This document shows, piece after piece, positions 35,771 through 44,841 of a stretch of 64,000 nucleotides of DNA. Source of the DNA: Acidobacteriota bacterium. GTDB lineage: Bacteria > Acidobacteriota > Terriglobia > Acidiferrales > UBA7541. Each line of letters begins with the position of its first letter. The stretch's first letter is position 1. The translations under genes and the position numbers were made by a program. The stretch is taken from positions 1-64,000 of the forward strand of contig JABCZJ010000015.1 of assembly GCA_013289715.1 (NCBI GenBank). The letters run 5' to 3'. The notes beneath the pieces were generated by a model, which was given only the letters and a program-made list of their open reading frames with translations, was not told the DNA's origin and made no database searches.

Positions 35771-37279
35771 TTAGTGCGGCTGAACGACGGAATATCCCGT
35801 CACCCCGCCATGATTCACCAGCAATAACAACGGCTGATTCGCCGCTGCTGCAATGGCCTGCCGGTAATCGCTCACGTTCTTGACCGGCTTGTGGTTGATT
35901 TCCTGAATCACATCGCCGCGACCGATCGGAGGCTGCGCCGCAGCCGCCGGGCTGGAGGGATCCACGGCCGTTACGACCACGCCGTGAGTGCCCGGGCCCA
36001 AGTTCAGTTGCTGCGCAATATCCGGCGTAAGCTCGTCTACCTCCACTCCCTCGAGTCCACCGCCGCCCTCGGTTCCGGTGCTCTCTTCCGCTTCCGCTTT
36101 TTCCGGCAGTTCGCCCAGCGCTACGCTGTAGTCCTGCGTTTTTCCATCCCGCCAAACGTCCAGCTTCACCGAAGTGCCCGGAGCCATCTGCGAAATTCGC
36201 AGTCGCAGGTCAACGTAGTCGTTCACTGGCTGGCCGTTGAGCTTGACGATCACATCGCCCTTCTGCAATCCGGCCTTCGATGCGGGGGTGTTGGGAGAGA
36301 CGTCGCCAATCAGCGCGCCGCCACTCAGGTTGTAGTTGAAAGCCTTGGCGATTTCCGGCGAGAGGTCCTGAATGTGCACGCCCAGGTATCCACGCACCAC
36401 TTTGCCGTGCGATAGAATTTGATCCATCACCGGCTTCGCCATACTCATCGGGATCGCAAAACCGACGCCTTCGTTGCCACCCGAGCCGTGCGAAAGAATC
36501 GCGGTATTGATGCCCACCAGGTTGCCGTGGATATCAATCATCGCGCCGCCGGAATTTCCCGGGTTGATCGCCGCATCGGTCTGGATGAAGTTCTCGTAGT
36601 CCTCAATTCCCAATTGTCCGCGGCCCGTGGCGCTGACAATACCCATCGTGGCCGTTTCGCCGATACCGAACGGATCGCCAATCGCGAAAATCAAATCTCC
36701 CACGTTGAGCTGCGAAGAATCACCCAGCGGAAGAGTCGGCAAACCATTCGCTTCGATCTTGAGCACCGCGATATCTGTCTTGGGATCGGCGCCTACCAGC
36801 TTGGCTTTGAATTCCCGCTTGTCGCTCAAATACACTTTGATGTCCGAAGCGCCGTCAATCACGTGATTGTTGGTCAGAATCGTTCCATCCGTTGTCACGA
36901 TTACGCCCGAACCCAGAGCCTGCTCGCGCTCCGCGTGCGGTTTGCCTCCGCCAAACTGATCGCCGAAAAATTGGCGGAACATCGGATCGTTAAAAAATGG
37001 CGACATCTGGTTTCCCTGCGACTTCACCATTTTTGATGTGCGAATGTTTACGACCGCAGGCAGCGCGGGCTTGATCACTGCGGAAAATCCATTGGCGAAA
37101 TTCCCCAAGCTTACCGGCAGCGCGTTTTGCGCGATGGCGATCGGCTCTCGGGGCGAGCCCAGGACGGTGTGACCCGCCCAGTCTCTGAATCCCTGCGAGA
37201 GGAGGGCTCCCCCCGCGAACGCCGCGATCACCACGACGGTGGCTACCCAGCGGCGAATACTGAAGCTACTGCGTTCCAT
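35771..37279 (-). CDS. HtrA/DegP-type periplasmic serine protease
   Basis: This 502-residue Do-type protease degrades or refolds damaged envelope proteins. It has an N-terminal membrane anchor or uncleaved signal (about residues 11-28), a trypsin-like domain with catalytic His139 (TNNHV), Asp169 (KTDIAVL) and Ser243 (PGNSGG), and two PDZ domains (about 290-390 and 410-495). The region between the PDZ domains is acidic and Gly-rich (EKAEAEESTGTEGGGG). The ATG at 37279 follows AAGGAGAGA. It has its own promoter candidate in the divergent region shared with the M28 peptidase and is separated from tonB by 350 bp, so it is probably a single gene. Confidence 0.94.
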   Translation of the reverse strand: MERSSFSIRRWVATVVVIAAFAGGALLSQGFRDWAGHTVLGSPREPIAIAQNALPVSLGNFANGFSAVIKPALPAVVNIRTSKMVKSQGNQMSPFFNDPMFRQFFGDQFGGGKPHAEREQALGSGVIVTTDGTILTNNHVIDGASDIKVYLSDKREFKAKLVGADPKTDIAVLKIEANGLPTLPLGDSSQLNVGDLIFAIGDPFGIGETATMGIVSATGRGQLGIEDYENFIQTDAAINPGNSGGAMIDIHGNLVGINTAILSHGSGGNEGVGFAIPMSMAKPVMDQILSHGKVVRGYLGVHIQDLSPEIAKAFNYNLSGGALIGDVSPNTPASKAGLQKGDVIVKLNGQPVNDYVDLRLRISQMAPGTSVKLDVWRDGKTQDYSVALGELPEKAEAEESTGTEGGGGLEGVEVDELTPDIAQQLNLGPGTHGVVVTAVDPSSPAAAAQPPIGRGDVIQEINHKPVKNVSDYRQAIAAAANQPLLLLVNHGGVTGYSVVQPH

Positions 37280-37637
37280 AGCTGTCTCTCCTTCATATCG
37301 TCTTCTCTGAATTTTCGATTATATCGCGCGCAGAGCTACGTTGGCACTACGGCGAATATGGTATTTGACGTAGCAGCCGGGAATAAGTGTTCCTATCGTC
37401 CCGGTGGGCAGCGCGGTTCCTCGCCCTGTATATAGATGCAAAGAATACGCTTGGGGTTCCCCGGGCGATTTCGTTCCCGATCCGCCGGAAGGCGCGGCTC
37501 TGGTATCCTTATATACTTTGCTGTACCGTGTGTGCCGCGACGGGTCGCGCCCAGACGTGGCGCTGCATCACAGCCGCCGGATTTTCTGCCGCGGGATTTT
37601 CCCGACACTGAAATTGCAAGTCAAAAGGAGCTTTTGC
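37280..37637. promoter_or_regulatory. Divergent promoter region between the HtrA and M28 genes
   Basis: For the minus-strand protease, a perfect TATAAT (plus-strand ATTATA at 37318-37323) lies 39-44 bp before the start codon, with only a poor -35 (TGCCAA). For the plus-strand peptidase, TATACT at 37512-37517 is a -10 candidate and AAAGGAG (37624-37630) is its ribosome site. The frame of the peptidase is open from 37404, but the signal peptide at 37638 fixes the start. No small gene is visible. Confidence 0.5.
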
Positions 37638-39179
37638 ATGACACGAAAAATCTTCGCGCTCGGATGCAGCGCGGCGTTCCTGTTGATGCTTGCGCGGCCG
37701 GCAATCTCCGCTCCGGGCGAAAGCAGACCAGCGCCTGCGACGGACGACGACGCCACCTCGAAAGCTCTCGTCGCCATTGCGGGTGCGGGCGATATGGAGT
37801 CGCACGCCTATCAGGATCTCGAAGAATTAAGTGACGACATCGGCGCGCGCGTCACGGGGTCGCCGGACGCGGCTCGCGCCATCGCCTGGGGCGTGGTGAA
37901 GATGAAAGCCATCGGCCTCGAGAACGTTCACACCGAACCATGGAAAATTTCGCGCGGCTGGACGCGCATCTCCGCGGACGCCGAACTGGTTGCGCCGATT
38001 CACCGCAAGCTGATGGTTGATTCGCTCGGCTGGGTCGGCTCCACGCCGGCCGGAGGCGCCCAGGCCGACGTCGTTGCCGTCAATGCCTACCAGCTTCAGG
38101 ACGAGCTGAAAAATAATTCCGGCAACTGGCGCGGAAAAATTCTGCTGATCGTGCAGAAAGGCGAAGCGCCCAAGGACCGCATGACCGCGTTTGCCCAGTT
38201 CGGCAGCTTTCTGATAGGCGCGCACAAAGCCGGAGCCATCGCCGTCATCGGCGGCCAGGGCGGCCGCAAGAGCACTGGAATGCACCTTACCCACACCGGC
38301 GCTCTCGGCTTCGACGCTTACTACGACATTCCTGTCGTCAGTATGGCCGCGGAAGATCAGGAGCAGCTCGAGCGCTACCTCGATCGCGGTCAGTTCGTGC
38401 GCCTGAAGATTAATGTGCAGAACCGCGCCACCGATGGTCCGGTGGATTCCGCAAACGTCGTCGGCGAAATTCGCGGCACACAAAATCCCGAGCAAGTGAT
38501 TGTTGTCGGCGGACACTTGGACTCCTGGGATCTCGCTTCCGGCACCACGGACAATGGTTGCGGAACCGCCGTGACGCTAGGCGCCGCTGAAGCCATCGTC
38601 AAATCCGGATTTAAACCTCGTCGCACCATTCGCTTTGTGTTGTTCACCGGCGAAGAAGAAGGCTTGCTCGGCTCGCTCGCGTATGTGAAGGCGCATCAGA
38701 GCGAGATGCCCAATTACGTCGCGGCCCTGATTCTCGACGCTGGCCAAGGCGCGGTGACCGGCTTCCAGGTCGGCGGCCATGACGAGTTGATTCCCGCCGT
38801 GCAGAAATTCGCGGCGTCCCTGCAAGCGTTCGGCGATCTACAAGTGGATGACGACGTGGAATTCGGCACTGACACGGGCCCGTTCACACTCGCCGGACTT
38901 CCCGCCATCAACCTGAATCAGGACACTGCGGATTACAAGTACACGCACCACTCCGCCGTGGACACTTTTGACAAAGTGAAAGCGGATATTCTGGATCGCA
39001 ACGCGACGGTGATGGCTATGGCTGCATTCTGGATCGCGGATCGCCCCGAGCGCCTCGCCACTCCTTGGCCGCAGGAAAAAACCGCGCAAATGTTAGTGCA
39101 AAAACATCAGGACGGCATTTTAAAAGCGTTCAATCTCTGGCCATTCGGCAATCTAGGGGCCGCGCCGGCGAGCGAGTAG
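37638..39179 (+). CDS. Secreted M28-family zinc aminopeptidase
   Basis: This 513-residue exported peptidase has a signal peptide (about 25 residues, ending near ARPAISA), a protease-associated (PA)-like insert (about residues 130-245) and an M28 catalytic domain. Visible zinc and catalytic elements are GGHLDSWD (His and Asp), the bridging Asp in TDNGCG, the catalytic/ligand Glu pair in TGEEEGLLGS, an Asp in ILDAGQG and the final His in YKYTHHSAVDT. It probably trims peptides outside the cytoplasm, with relatives annotated as carboxypeptidase Q-like. The ATG at 37638 has an ideal ribosome site; starting further upstream would destroy the signal peptide. Confidence 0.92.
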   Translation: MTRKIFALGCSAAFLLMLARPAISAPGESRPAPATDDDATSKALVAIAGAGDMESHAYQDLEELSDDIGARVTGSPDAARAIAWGVVKMKAIGLENVHTEPWKISRGWTRISADAELVAPIHRKLMVDSLGWVGSTPAGGAQADVVAVNAYQLQDELKNNSGNWRGKILLIVQKGEAPKDRMTAFAQFGSFLIGAHKAGAIAVIGGQGGRKSTGMHLTHTGALGFDAYYDIPVVSMAAEDQEQLERYLDRGQFVRLKINVQNRATDGPVDSANVVGEIRGTQNPEQVIVVGGHLDSWDLASGTTDNGCGTAVTLGAAEAIVKSGFKPRRTIRFVLFTGEEEGLLGSLAYVKAHQSEMPNYVAALILDAGQGAVTGFQVGGHDELIPAVQKFAASLQAFGDLQVDDDVEFGTDTGPFTLAGLPAINLNQDTADYKYTHHSAVDTFDKVKADILDRNATVMAMAAFWIADRPERLATPWPQEKTAQMLVQKHQDGILKAFNLWPFGNLGAAPASE

Positions 39180-39220
39180 CAAGTTCGCATCGCGCGCGGT
39201 ATTTTTTCGCACTCGCAAAC

Positions 39221-39919
39221 TTAACTGATTAATCGCGCGATTAAAAATGCCGCGGCCGCAGCCAGGCCACCCACCAACACCGTCTGCATTCCGCCGCGCA
39301 GCGGTTTTACTCCGGTGAAGTGTCCTTTAATCGCGCCAAATCCAAACAGCGCCAGCAACGTCACCGCGACAGAATAAATCAGCGCCAGATGCAGGTCGTG
39401 GTGGATGATCATGTACGGTGCCAGCGGCACCAACCCTCCGGCAATGTACGACGCAGCGATCGTCGCGGCGCTGCGCGTTGCCCGCGCAGGGTCCGGCGGC
39501 TCCAATCCCAGTTCGAACCGCATCATGAAATCCACCCACTTTTTCTGGTTCGCGGTGATCGTGGATACAATCGGCGTCATCTGCTCTTCCGTCAGTCCGT
39601 AATCCCGAAAAACTTTCGCCACTTCTTCCGTTTCAATTTCCGGCAACTCCACGGTTTCGCGATATTCGCGGTCGAGTTCCGACGCGTAATGCTCCGTGTC
39701 CGTTTTCGCGGCAAGATATCCGCCCAATCCCATCGCGATCGAACCCGCCGCGATTTCCGCCAGCCCCGCCGTCACCACGATGCCCGTTGATGCAACCGCT
39801 CCCGTCAGCCCCGCGGCCAGCGCAAACGGAACCGTCAGCCCGTCCGACATTCCGATCACAATGTCGCGCACCGCGGCAGTCGCGGTGAAGTGTTTTTCCA
39901 CGTGTTCAACAGATGGCAT
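39221..39919 (-). CDS. VIT1/CCC1-type membrane protein, probable iron/manganese transporter
   Basis: This 232-residue protein of the VIT1/CCC1 family probably moves Fe2+ or Mn2+ across the inner membrane. It has the family N-terminus (VRDIVIGMSDGLTVPFALAAGLTGA), paired helices with a charged, Glu-rich cytoplasmic segment between them (about residues 75-135, HYASELDREYRETVELPEIETEE) like the metal-binding domain of plant VIT1, and three C-terminal helices. I chose the ATG at 39919 (GGGAG upstream) over the TTG at 39943. It diverges from the superoxide dismutase gene, and a shared link to iron or manganese handling is reasonable. Confidence 0.85.
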   Translation of the reverse strand: MPSVEHVEKHFTATAAVRDIVIGMSDGLTVPFALAAGLTGAVASTGIVVTAGLAEIAAGSIAMGLGGYLAAKTDTEHYASELDREYRETVELPEIETEEVAKVFRDYGLTEEQMTPIVSTITANQKKWVDFMMRFELGLEPPDPARATRSAATIAASYIAGGLVPLAPYMIIHHDLHLALIYSVAVTLLALFGFGAIKGHFTGVKPLRGGMQTVLVGGLAAAAAFLIARLIS

Positions 39920-39983
39920 CCTGGACTCCCTCACCTCATCCAATATTTCCAGCTGCCCGTACCCCTCTTCCCCGGCAGGCGCG

Positions 39984-39989
39984 TATAAT
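39984..39989 (+). promoter_or_regulatory. Probable -10 element of the superoxide dismutase gene
   Basis: TATAAT lies 35 bp upstream of the start, preceded by GCG, with a perfect AGGAGGT ribosome site (40012-40018) after it. No convincing -35 is seen at 16-18 bp. Confidence 0.5.
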
Positions 39990-40023
39990 TATGGGGCAGG
40001 ATCTTCAAATCAGGAGGTACATT

Positions 40024-40674
40024 ATGACCGCAACTTCTACTGGACAAGGAGCCGCTCCGCAGATGACTTTCACAGTGCCGCCTTTGCCGTATGCGTTCGA
40101 CGCTCTGGAACCCTACATTGACGCGAAAACCATGGAAATCCATCACGACAAACACCACGGCGCCTACGTCACCAACCTGAATAAGGCGCTCGAAGGCCAC
40201 GCCGACCTGCAGAAACTTTCCGTCGAAGAACTGCTGGCGCAGATCAACAAAGTGCCGGAAGCGATTCGCAGCGCCGTGCGTAACAATGGCGGCGGCCACA
40301 TGAACCATTCCATGTTCTGGAAGATCATGAAAAAAGGCGGAGGCGGCGAACCCGGCGGTGAGGTGGGCAAGGCCATCAGCGCCGCCTTCGGCAGCTTCAC
40401 CGACTTCAAAGCAAAGATCAACGACGCGGGCGCCAAGCGCTTCGGCTCCGGCTGGGCCTGGCTTCTGTTCCGCGACGGGAAGCTCGTCATTGAATCCTCC
40501 GCGAACCAGGACAATCCCATCATGGACGGCGGCAAGGCTTTCTTCGGTGTGGACGTCTGGGAGCACGCTTACTACTTGAAATATCAGAACCGCCGGCCCG
40601 AATACCTCGAGGCCTGGTGGAACACCATCAACTGGGCGCAAGTAGAAGAAAATTTCGCCCACGCCAAGAAGTAA
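40024..40674 (+). CDS. Iron/manganese superoxide dismutase
   Basis: This 216-residue enzyme converts superoxide to hydrogen peroxide and oxygen. Metal ligands are visible: His in MEIHHDKHHGAYV, His in GGGHMNHSMFW, and Asp and His in GVDVWEHAYYLKYQN. The N-terminal hairpin and the C-terminal domain (LEAWWNTINW) are complete. The ATG at 40024 sits behind a strong AGGAGGT site; there are 14 extra residues before the usual FTVPPLPYAFDALEP start, without signal-peptide character, so it should be cytoplasmic. Metal preference cannot be fixed from the motifs alone. Confidence 0.95.
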   Translation: MTATSTGQGAAPQMTFTVPPLPYAFDALEPYIDAKTMEIHHDKHHGAYVTNLNKALEGHADLQKLSVEELLAQINKVPEAIRSAVRNNGGGHMNHSMFWKIMKKGGGGEPGGEVGKAISAAFGSFTDFKAKINDAGAKRFGSGWAWLLFRDGKLVIESSANQDNPIMDGGKAFFGVDVWEHAYYLKYQNRRPEYLEAWWNTINWAQVEENFAHAKK

Positions 40675-40698
40675 ATTTCGTTCTTAACCAGATTCGGA

Positions 40699-40733
40699 TT
40701 TGCAGGGGCGGGTCTCGCATCCGTCCCTGCAAA
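40699..40733. terminator. Hairpin terminator between convergent genes
   Basis: TTTGCAGGG(G)CGG (40699-40711) pairs with CCG(T)CCCTGCAAA (40721-40733). On the plus strand a T run (40743-40749) follows after a short gap. It lies between convergent sod and transporter genes and could serve both. Confidence 0.6.
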
Positions 40734-40748
40734 CTTTCGCCGGTTTTT

Positions 40749-42026
40749 TTAATTTCCAGGCAGCAACGAATGTTCCAGCGCAAGAATTGCGATCGCCGCC
40801 AGCGTCGTGATCAGGGTCACGATTAATCCCACGCGCGCGAACTCCCAGAAGGTGATCTTCACTTTCTTGCCCGCCTGCTGCAGCACGATCAAATTCGCCA
40901 CCGAACTGAACGGCGTGGCGTTTCCAGCGAGCGTGCTGGTGCTGGCCACCGCCAGCCAGATGTAATGCGTGTTCGGAATCGTGGGCACCAGCGGGCGGAA
41001 CAACAGAACCGCGGGCAAATTGCTCACTAGGTTCGAGAGAATCAGCATCACGCCGCTCACCGCAAATAATTGCGAAGTCATTCCACCCTGCAGCCCTGCC
41101 TGAAAATATCCGATCAAGTGCTGCAACGCCCCCGACGCTTCAAATCCCTTGATCACCACGAAGAGCGACGCAAAAAACAGCAGCAGCTCCCAATCCAGCC
41201 GCTGATAGATGTTTTGCGCCTTCACGCGCCCGATGATCAGGATGAATGCGCCCACCGAAATCGCCACCAACGGAAACGAGTAACCCAGAATCCACAGCAC
41301 AATCACCAAGGCCGCAGCGATACAGCATTTGACCAGCAGGCCGCGCTCCAGTTTCACCGGAAGTGACGGCGTGTGGCGCTTCAGCGGGTGGTGAAAAATC
41401 TCGCCGTGGAAAAAAAGAGCAAGAACCGCCACATTGATCGCCATCCCTACGAACGAAACGGGCGCCAGATGCGCCAGAAATCCCAGAAACGAAAAATGCG
41501 CCGAAACTCCGATCACGGCATTCTGCGGATTTCCCGTAACGGACATCACCGATCCGATGTTCGCGGACGTGGCCACTGCGATCAGGTATGGAATCGGCGG
41601 AACTTCCAGTCTGTCCGTTACGACCAGGACGATGGGAGTGAAGATCAGGCATATCGTATCGTTCACGAAAAATGCCGCCAGAATTCCCGTGGCGAACACC
41701 AGCAACACGAGCAACTGGAAGCGCGTTCGCGCGATCCCCGCCACGTGCACCGCGATCCAGTCGAAGAATCCCGAAATCTGAAAATGCGCCACCAGGATCA
41801 TGATGCCCAGCAGAAAAATCAGCGTATCCCAGTTGATCGCCTGATACGCCTCCGTCAGCGGCACCGCACCCACCAGCACCATTGCCACCGCGCCGCAAAA
41901 CGCCGCCGCGGTTCGGTCCAGGTGGCTGCCGCGTCCGCTTTCCACCGCGATCAAAATGTACGTGGCCAGAAAAATCGCGACGGGAATCCAGTGGCTTTGC
42001 GCGAGAGTGGAAGTGAGGTGAGTCAT
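40749..42026 (-). CDS. ArsB/NhaD-SLC13 superfamily anion transporter
   Basis: This 425-residue inner-membrane protein has about 11-12 hydrophobic segments. Two internal repeats each carry a re-entrant hairpin motif typical of the ion-transporter superfamily: FFVNDTICLIFTPIV with TGNPQNAVIG in the first half, and NLVSNLPAVLLFRPL with AGNATPFSSVANLIV in the second. It may carry dicarboxylate, sulfate or arsenite-like anions, possibly with sodium or protons; the substrate cannot be told from sequence. No arsenic-resistance genes are nearby. Confidence 0.8.
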   Translation of the reverse strand: MTHLTSTLAQSHWIPVAIFLATYILIAVESGRGSHLDRTAAAFCGAVAMVLVGAVPLTEAYQAINWDTLIFLLGIMILVAHFQISGFFDWIAVHVAGIARTRFQLLVLLVFATGILAAFFVNDTICLIFTPIVLVVTDRLEVPPIPYLIAVATSANIGSVMSVTGNPQNAVIGVSAHFSFLGFLAHLAPVSFVGMAINVAVLALFFHGEIFHHPLKRHTPSLPVKLERGLLVKCCIAAALVIVLWILGYSFPLVAISVGAFILIIGRVKAQNIYQRLDWELLLFFASLFVVIKGFEASGALQHLIGYFQAGLQGGMTSQLFAVSGVMLILSNLVSNLPAVLLFRPLVPTIPNTHYIWLAVASTSTLAGNATPFSSVANLIVLQQAGKKVKITFWEFARVGLIVTLITTLAAIAILALEHSLLPGN

Positions 42027-42154
42027 TTTGCGAACGATCGAGTCCCAGGTTCGACGGCGGTGAGCTTAACGTGCCTCTACCGCCGCTGAACAGTGATTGT
42101 TTGTTTTCTACAGTATTTTTCGGCGGCCGCTAGGGGACATACCGTGCGCCAGCG

Positions 42155-43450
42155 CTATTCCGAACCAAGAAAGGCAAACCGCAGCAGAAAAATCGCCGAG
42201 AGAACCCAGATCAGCGGACTGATGTCCCGGTATTTTCCCGCGCCGATCTTCAGGCAGGTGAAAGAAAGCAGACCCAGGCTCAGTCCCGTGGCGATACTGA
42301 ACGTCAACGGTGTCGCGACCAGCGTGAGGAACGCGGGAAAAGCCTCACTGAAATCGTCCCAGCGAACTTTCGCGATCGAGCCGCACATCAACGCGCCTAC
42401 CAGAATCAGCGCGGGCGCGGTCGCGTACGTGGGAATTGCGGCCACGAGCGGCGCACAGAACATCGCCACAAAAAAAAGCCCGGCGATCACCAGATTTCCC
42501 AATCCTGTCCGTGCGCCCGCCGCCACTCCTGCGGCGCTCTCGATGTAGCTCGTCACCGTGGACGTGCCGGTGAGCGCGCCAACGATGGTTCCGAACGCGT
42601 CCGCCAGCAAGGCACGGCTGGCGCGCGGCAATTTCCCGTCGCGCAGAAATCCGCCCTGCTCGCACACGCCCACCAAGGTGCCGACGTTATCGAACAAGTC
42701 CACGAAGAAAAACACGAAGATCAATTCTCCCAGGCCCAGCCGCGTGGCCGAACGCAAATCCAGTTTCAGAAATGTGCCCGATGGATGCGGCCACGAAAAG
42801 AATTGCCCGGGCCAGTGCGCCAGTCCCAGCGGGATGCCCGCCAGGGCGATCGCCACGATGCCCAGCAGAATCGCACTGCCCACTTTTCGGATCATCAAAA
42901 TGGCAATCAGGATCAGACCAGCCGCCGCCAGCAACACTTGCGGATCGTTCGTTTTTCCAAACGCCACAAACGTCGCCGGATTCGCCACGATCATTTTCGC
43001 GTTGCGCAATCCAACGAACGCGATGAACAACCCAATCCCGGCCGCCGTCCCGTGTTTCAGGCAATCCGGTATGCCATTCACGATGTGCTCGCGCACATTC
43101 GTCAGCGTCAGCAGCAGGAACAACAGCCCGGACAAGAACACCACGCCGAGCGCCGTCTGCCATGGCACGCCGCGTCCGATCACAATCGAATACGTGAAGT
43201 AGGCGTTCAACGACATGCCCGGCGCCAGCGCGATGGGATAGTTCGCCCACAAACCCATCACCAGCGTCGCCAGTGCCGCCGAAATGCAAGTGGCGAACAG
43301 CACGCCCTCCACCGGCATGCCGCCCTCCGCCAGAATCCGCGGATTCACCACGACCACGTACGCCATGGTCATGAACGTCGTCAAACCAGCCAGCAGTTCG
43401 CGGCGTAGCGTGGTTTTGTTTTCGGCGAGATGAAAGACGCGCTCGAGCAA
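42155..43450 (-). CDS. NCS2/AzgA-type purine (guanine/hypoxanthine) permease
   Basis: This 431-residue transporter resembles the AzgA/PbuG branch, which takes up adenine, guanine or hypoxanthine with protons. Typical motifs are RRELLAGLTTFMTMAYVVVVNPRIL at the N-terminus, APGMSLNAYFTYSIV, and the FFVDLFDNVGTLVGVCEQGG and TSTVTSYIESAAGVAAGARTGL blocks in the second half. About 12-14 membrane segments are predicted. It follows a purine nucleoside permease-like gene (43580-44647) on the same strand with a 129-bp gap, making a purine-salvage pair likely. Confidence 0.92.
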   Translation of the reverse strand: MLERVFHLAENKTTLRRELLAGLTTFMTMAYVVVVNPRILAEGGMPVEGVLFATCISAALATLVMGLWANYPIALAPGMSLNAYFTYSIVIGRGVPWQTALGVVFLSGLLFLLLTLTNVREHIVNGIPDCLKHGTAAGIGLFIAFVGLRNAKMIVANPATFVAFGKTNDPQVLLAAAGLILIAILMIRKVGSAILLGIVAIALAGIPLGLAHWPGQFFSWPHPSGTFLKLDLRSATRLGLGELIFVFFFVDLFDNVGTLVGVCEQGGFLRDGKLPRASRALLADAFGTIVGALTGTSTVTSYIESAAGVAAGARTGLGNLVIAGLFFVAMFCAPLVAAIPTYATAPALILVGALMCGSIAKVRWDDFSEAFPAFLTLVATPLTFSIATGLSLGLLSFTCLKIGAGKYRDISPLIWVLSAIFLLRFAFLGSE

Positions 43451-43579
43451 CCCGTTTCTCCCCGGCTAAAAGTGCGCAACTATAGGCCGCGAGCGTTCTC
43501 GCGTCAATGGCATCTCACGTATGGAACGAATCCAGAATGCAGCGGCGATGCGCCGCCCAATGAACTCGCAACGCGATCA

Positions 43580-44647
43580 TCAGTGCGGAATCGTCGCTTC
43601 ACGTTCGCGCCAATGCTCCACCAGATCGCGCACCACTTTGTCGCCCACCACCTGCGCCGCTTCCAGCGATTCCATGTACGCTGAATAGTTTCCCGAAGCC
43701 ATTTCCTGCAAACTCTCCGCCGCGGAAGTTCCCGAAGGCTCGCGATCGTAATTGCTCACGGTGCGCAACACCAGCACCCGCTGCAAATCCACGCGTCCCG
43801 CCTGACTCAAAAATGTCAGCGCCTGCATCGTTCCTGTATCTTCCATGCCCGCCGTCATAAAATTGCCCTTGCCGCCGGTGTAATAGCGCGTCCAGGCGTT
43901 GGCCCATTCATCGAATTTCGAGCCGTGCCAGAAAGTGCTGGCCGAAAGCGTATCGCCTCTGGTTACGAATGGCGGCTTCACTGCATTCGGAAAGCCCGCA
44001 AATCGCGCGCGCGATTTGCGCAGCGAATCCGAATCCGCCAGCGGCACGTCCTGCGTCAGACGCACCGCCCAATCCACCAGCGATCCACGCAGCGTGTACA
44101 CTTCGCCGTAAGCAATGCGCGGCGGCTGCTCGTATGGCGTGCCTCTGCGCAACGGCACGTAGCCCGTCGGCCAATTTTCCGGAATTTGCCGCGCGTCAAT
44201 TTCATACGCGAGGTCTCCGTCGACCACGTGGTCCGCCCATACCGCAGAGCCGAGCGAAACATCCGCGGGATCGCCACCGCCGATTCCGGCGACAATCCAA
44301 TATGCCTTCGACAAATCGAAGCGCGGATCCATTCCCAGCGCCATCACCGATGCCGCAGCCTTGGCCGTTCCCACGCCGGTCAGCAAGCCCAGCACGCCGT
44401 CGTTATTCAAGCGCACGTGGTGATAGCCGCTCGGCAGCGGAAGAATTTGGTCCAGATGCTCGCGTTCCACCCACAACTGAAATTCGCCGGGAACGTCGCC
44501 AGTGTCTTCGCCGCGTTCAAACATGGTGACGACTACGACCTTGATACGAATGGGCGCGCTCGCTGCAGTGTTCTGCGCTCGCGAAAAATACGCACAGAAC
44601 GCAAGCAGCGATAGCGACATAAGAAAACGCAGGAAGACTTTCAGCAT
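43580..44647 (-). CDS. Purine nucleoside permease (NUP)-family exported protein
   Basis: This 355-residue protein belongs to the NUP family, known from a Candida nucleoside permease and related by fold to purine nucleoside phosphorylases. A signal peptide (about residues 1-25, ending CAYFSRAQ) is followed by one soluble domain with KVVVVTMFERGEDTGDVPGEF, TGVGTAKAAASVMALGM, and GMEDTGTMQAL plus VLRTVSNYDRE near the C-terminus. The ATG at 44647 has a GGGGGGAG ribosome site. It probably binds or cleaves purine nucleosides in the periplasm, feeding the permease downstream; enzymatic activity is inferred. Confidence 0.85.
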   Translation of the reverse strand: MLKVFLRFLMSLSLLAFCAYFSRAQNTAASAPIRIKVVVVTMFERGEDTGDVPGEFQLWVEREHLDQILPLPSGYHHVRLNNDGVLGLLTGVGTAKAAASVMALGMDPRFDLSKAYWIVAGIGGGDPADVSLGSAVWADHVVDGDLAYEIDARQIPENWPTGYVPLRRGTPYEQPPRIAYGEVYTLRGSLVDWAVRLTQDVPLADSDSLRKSRARFAGFPNAVKPPFVTRGDTLSASTFWHGSKFDEWANAWTRYYTGGKGNFMTAGMEDTGTMQALTFLSQAGRVDLQRVLVLRTVSNYDREPSGTSAAESLQEMASGNYSAYMESLEAAQVVGDKVVRDLVEHWREREATIPH

Positions 44648-44841
44648 CTGCTCCCCCCAAAAAACCAGTTCGGCGAACTCTCAACCGACTTCAGCGAGAT
44701 GCGAATCTATATCACAGCGCGCTGCCACGCCCGCAAGACTTCGTGCACATGGATAAGAAAAGATTTTGCAGCGGGGAGTTTTATTTTCAGCGTCACCGAC
44801 GAGTCTCTTGCGCCCTTGCCAATCAGCCTGTATGGTACGCC

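Noticed and set aside
41070..41898. Plus-strand and other-frame ORFs opposite the anion transporter
   Set aside because: They are rich in His, Arg and Gln, typical of frame-shadow translation of membrane-protein genes, and have no motifs.
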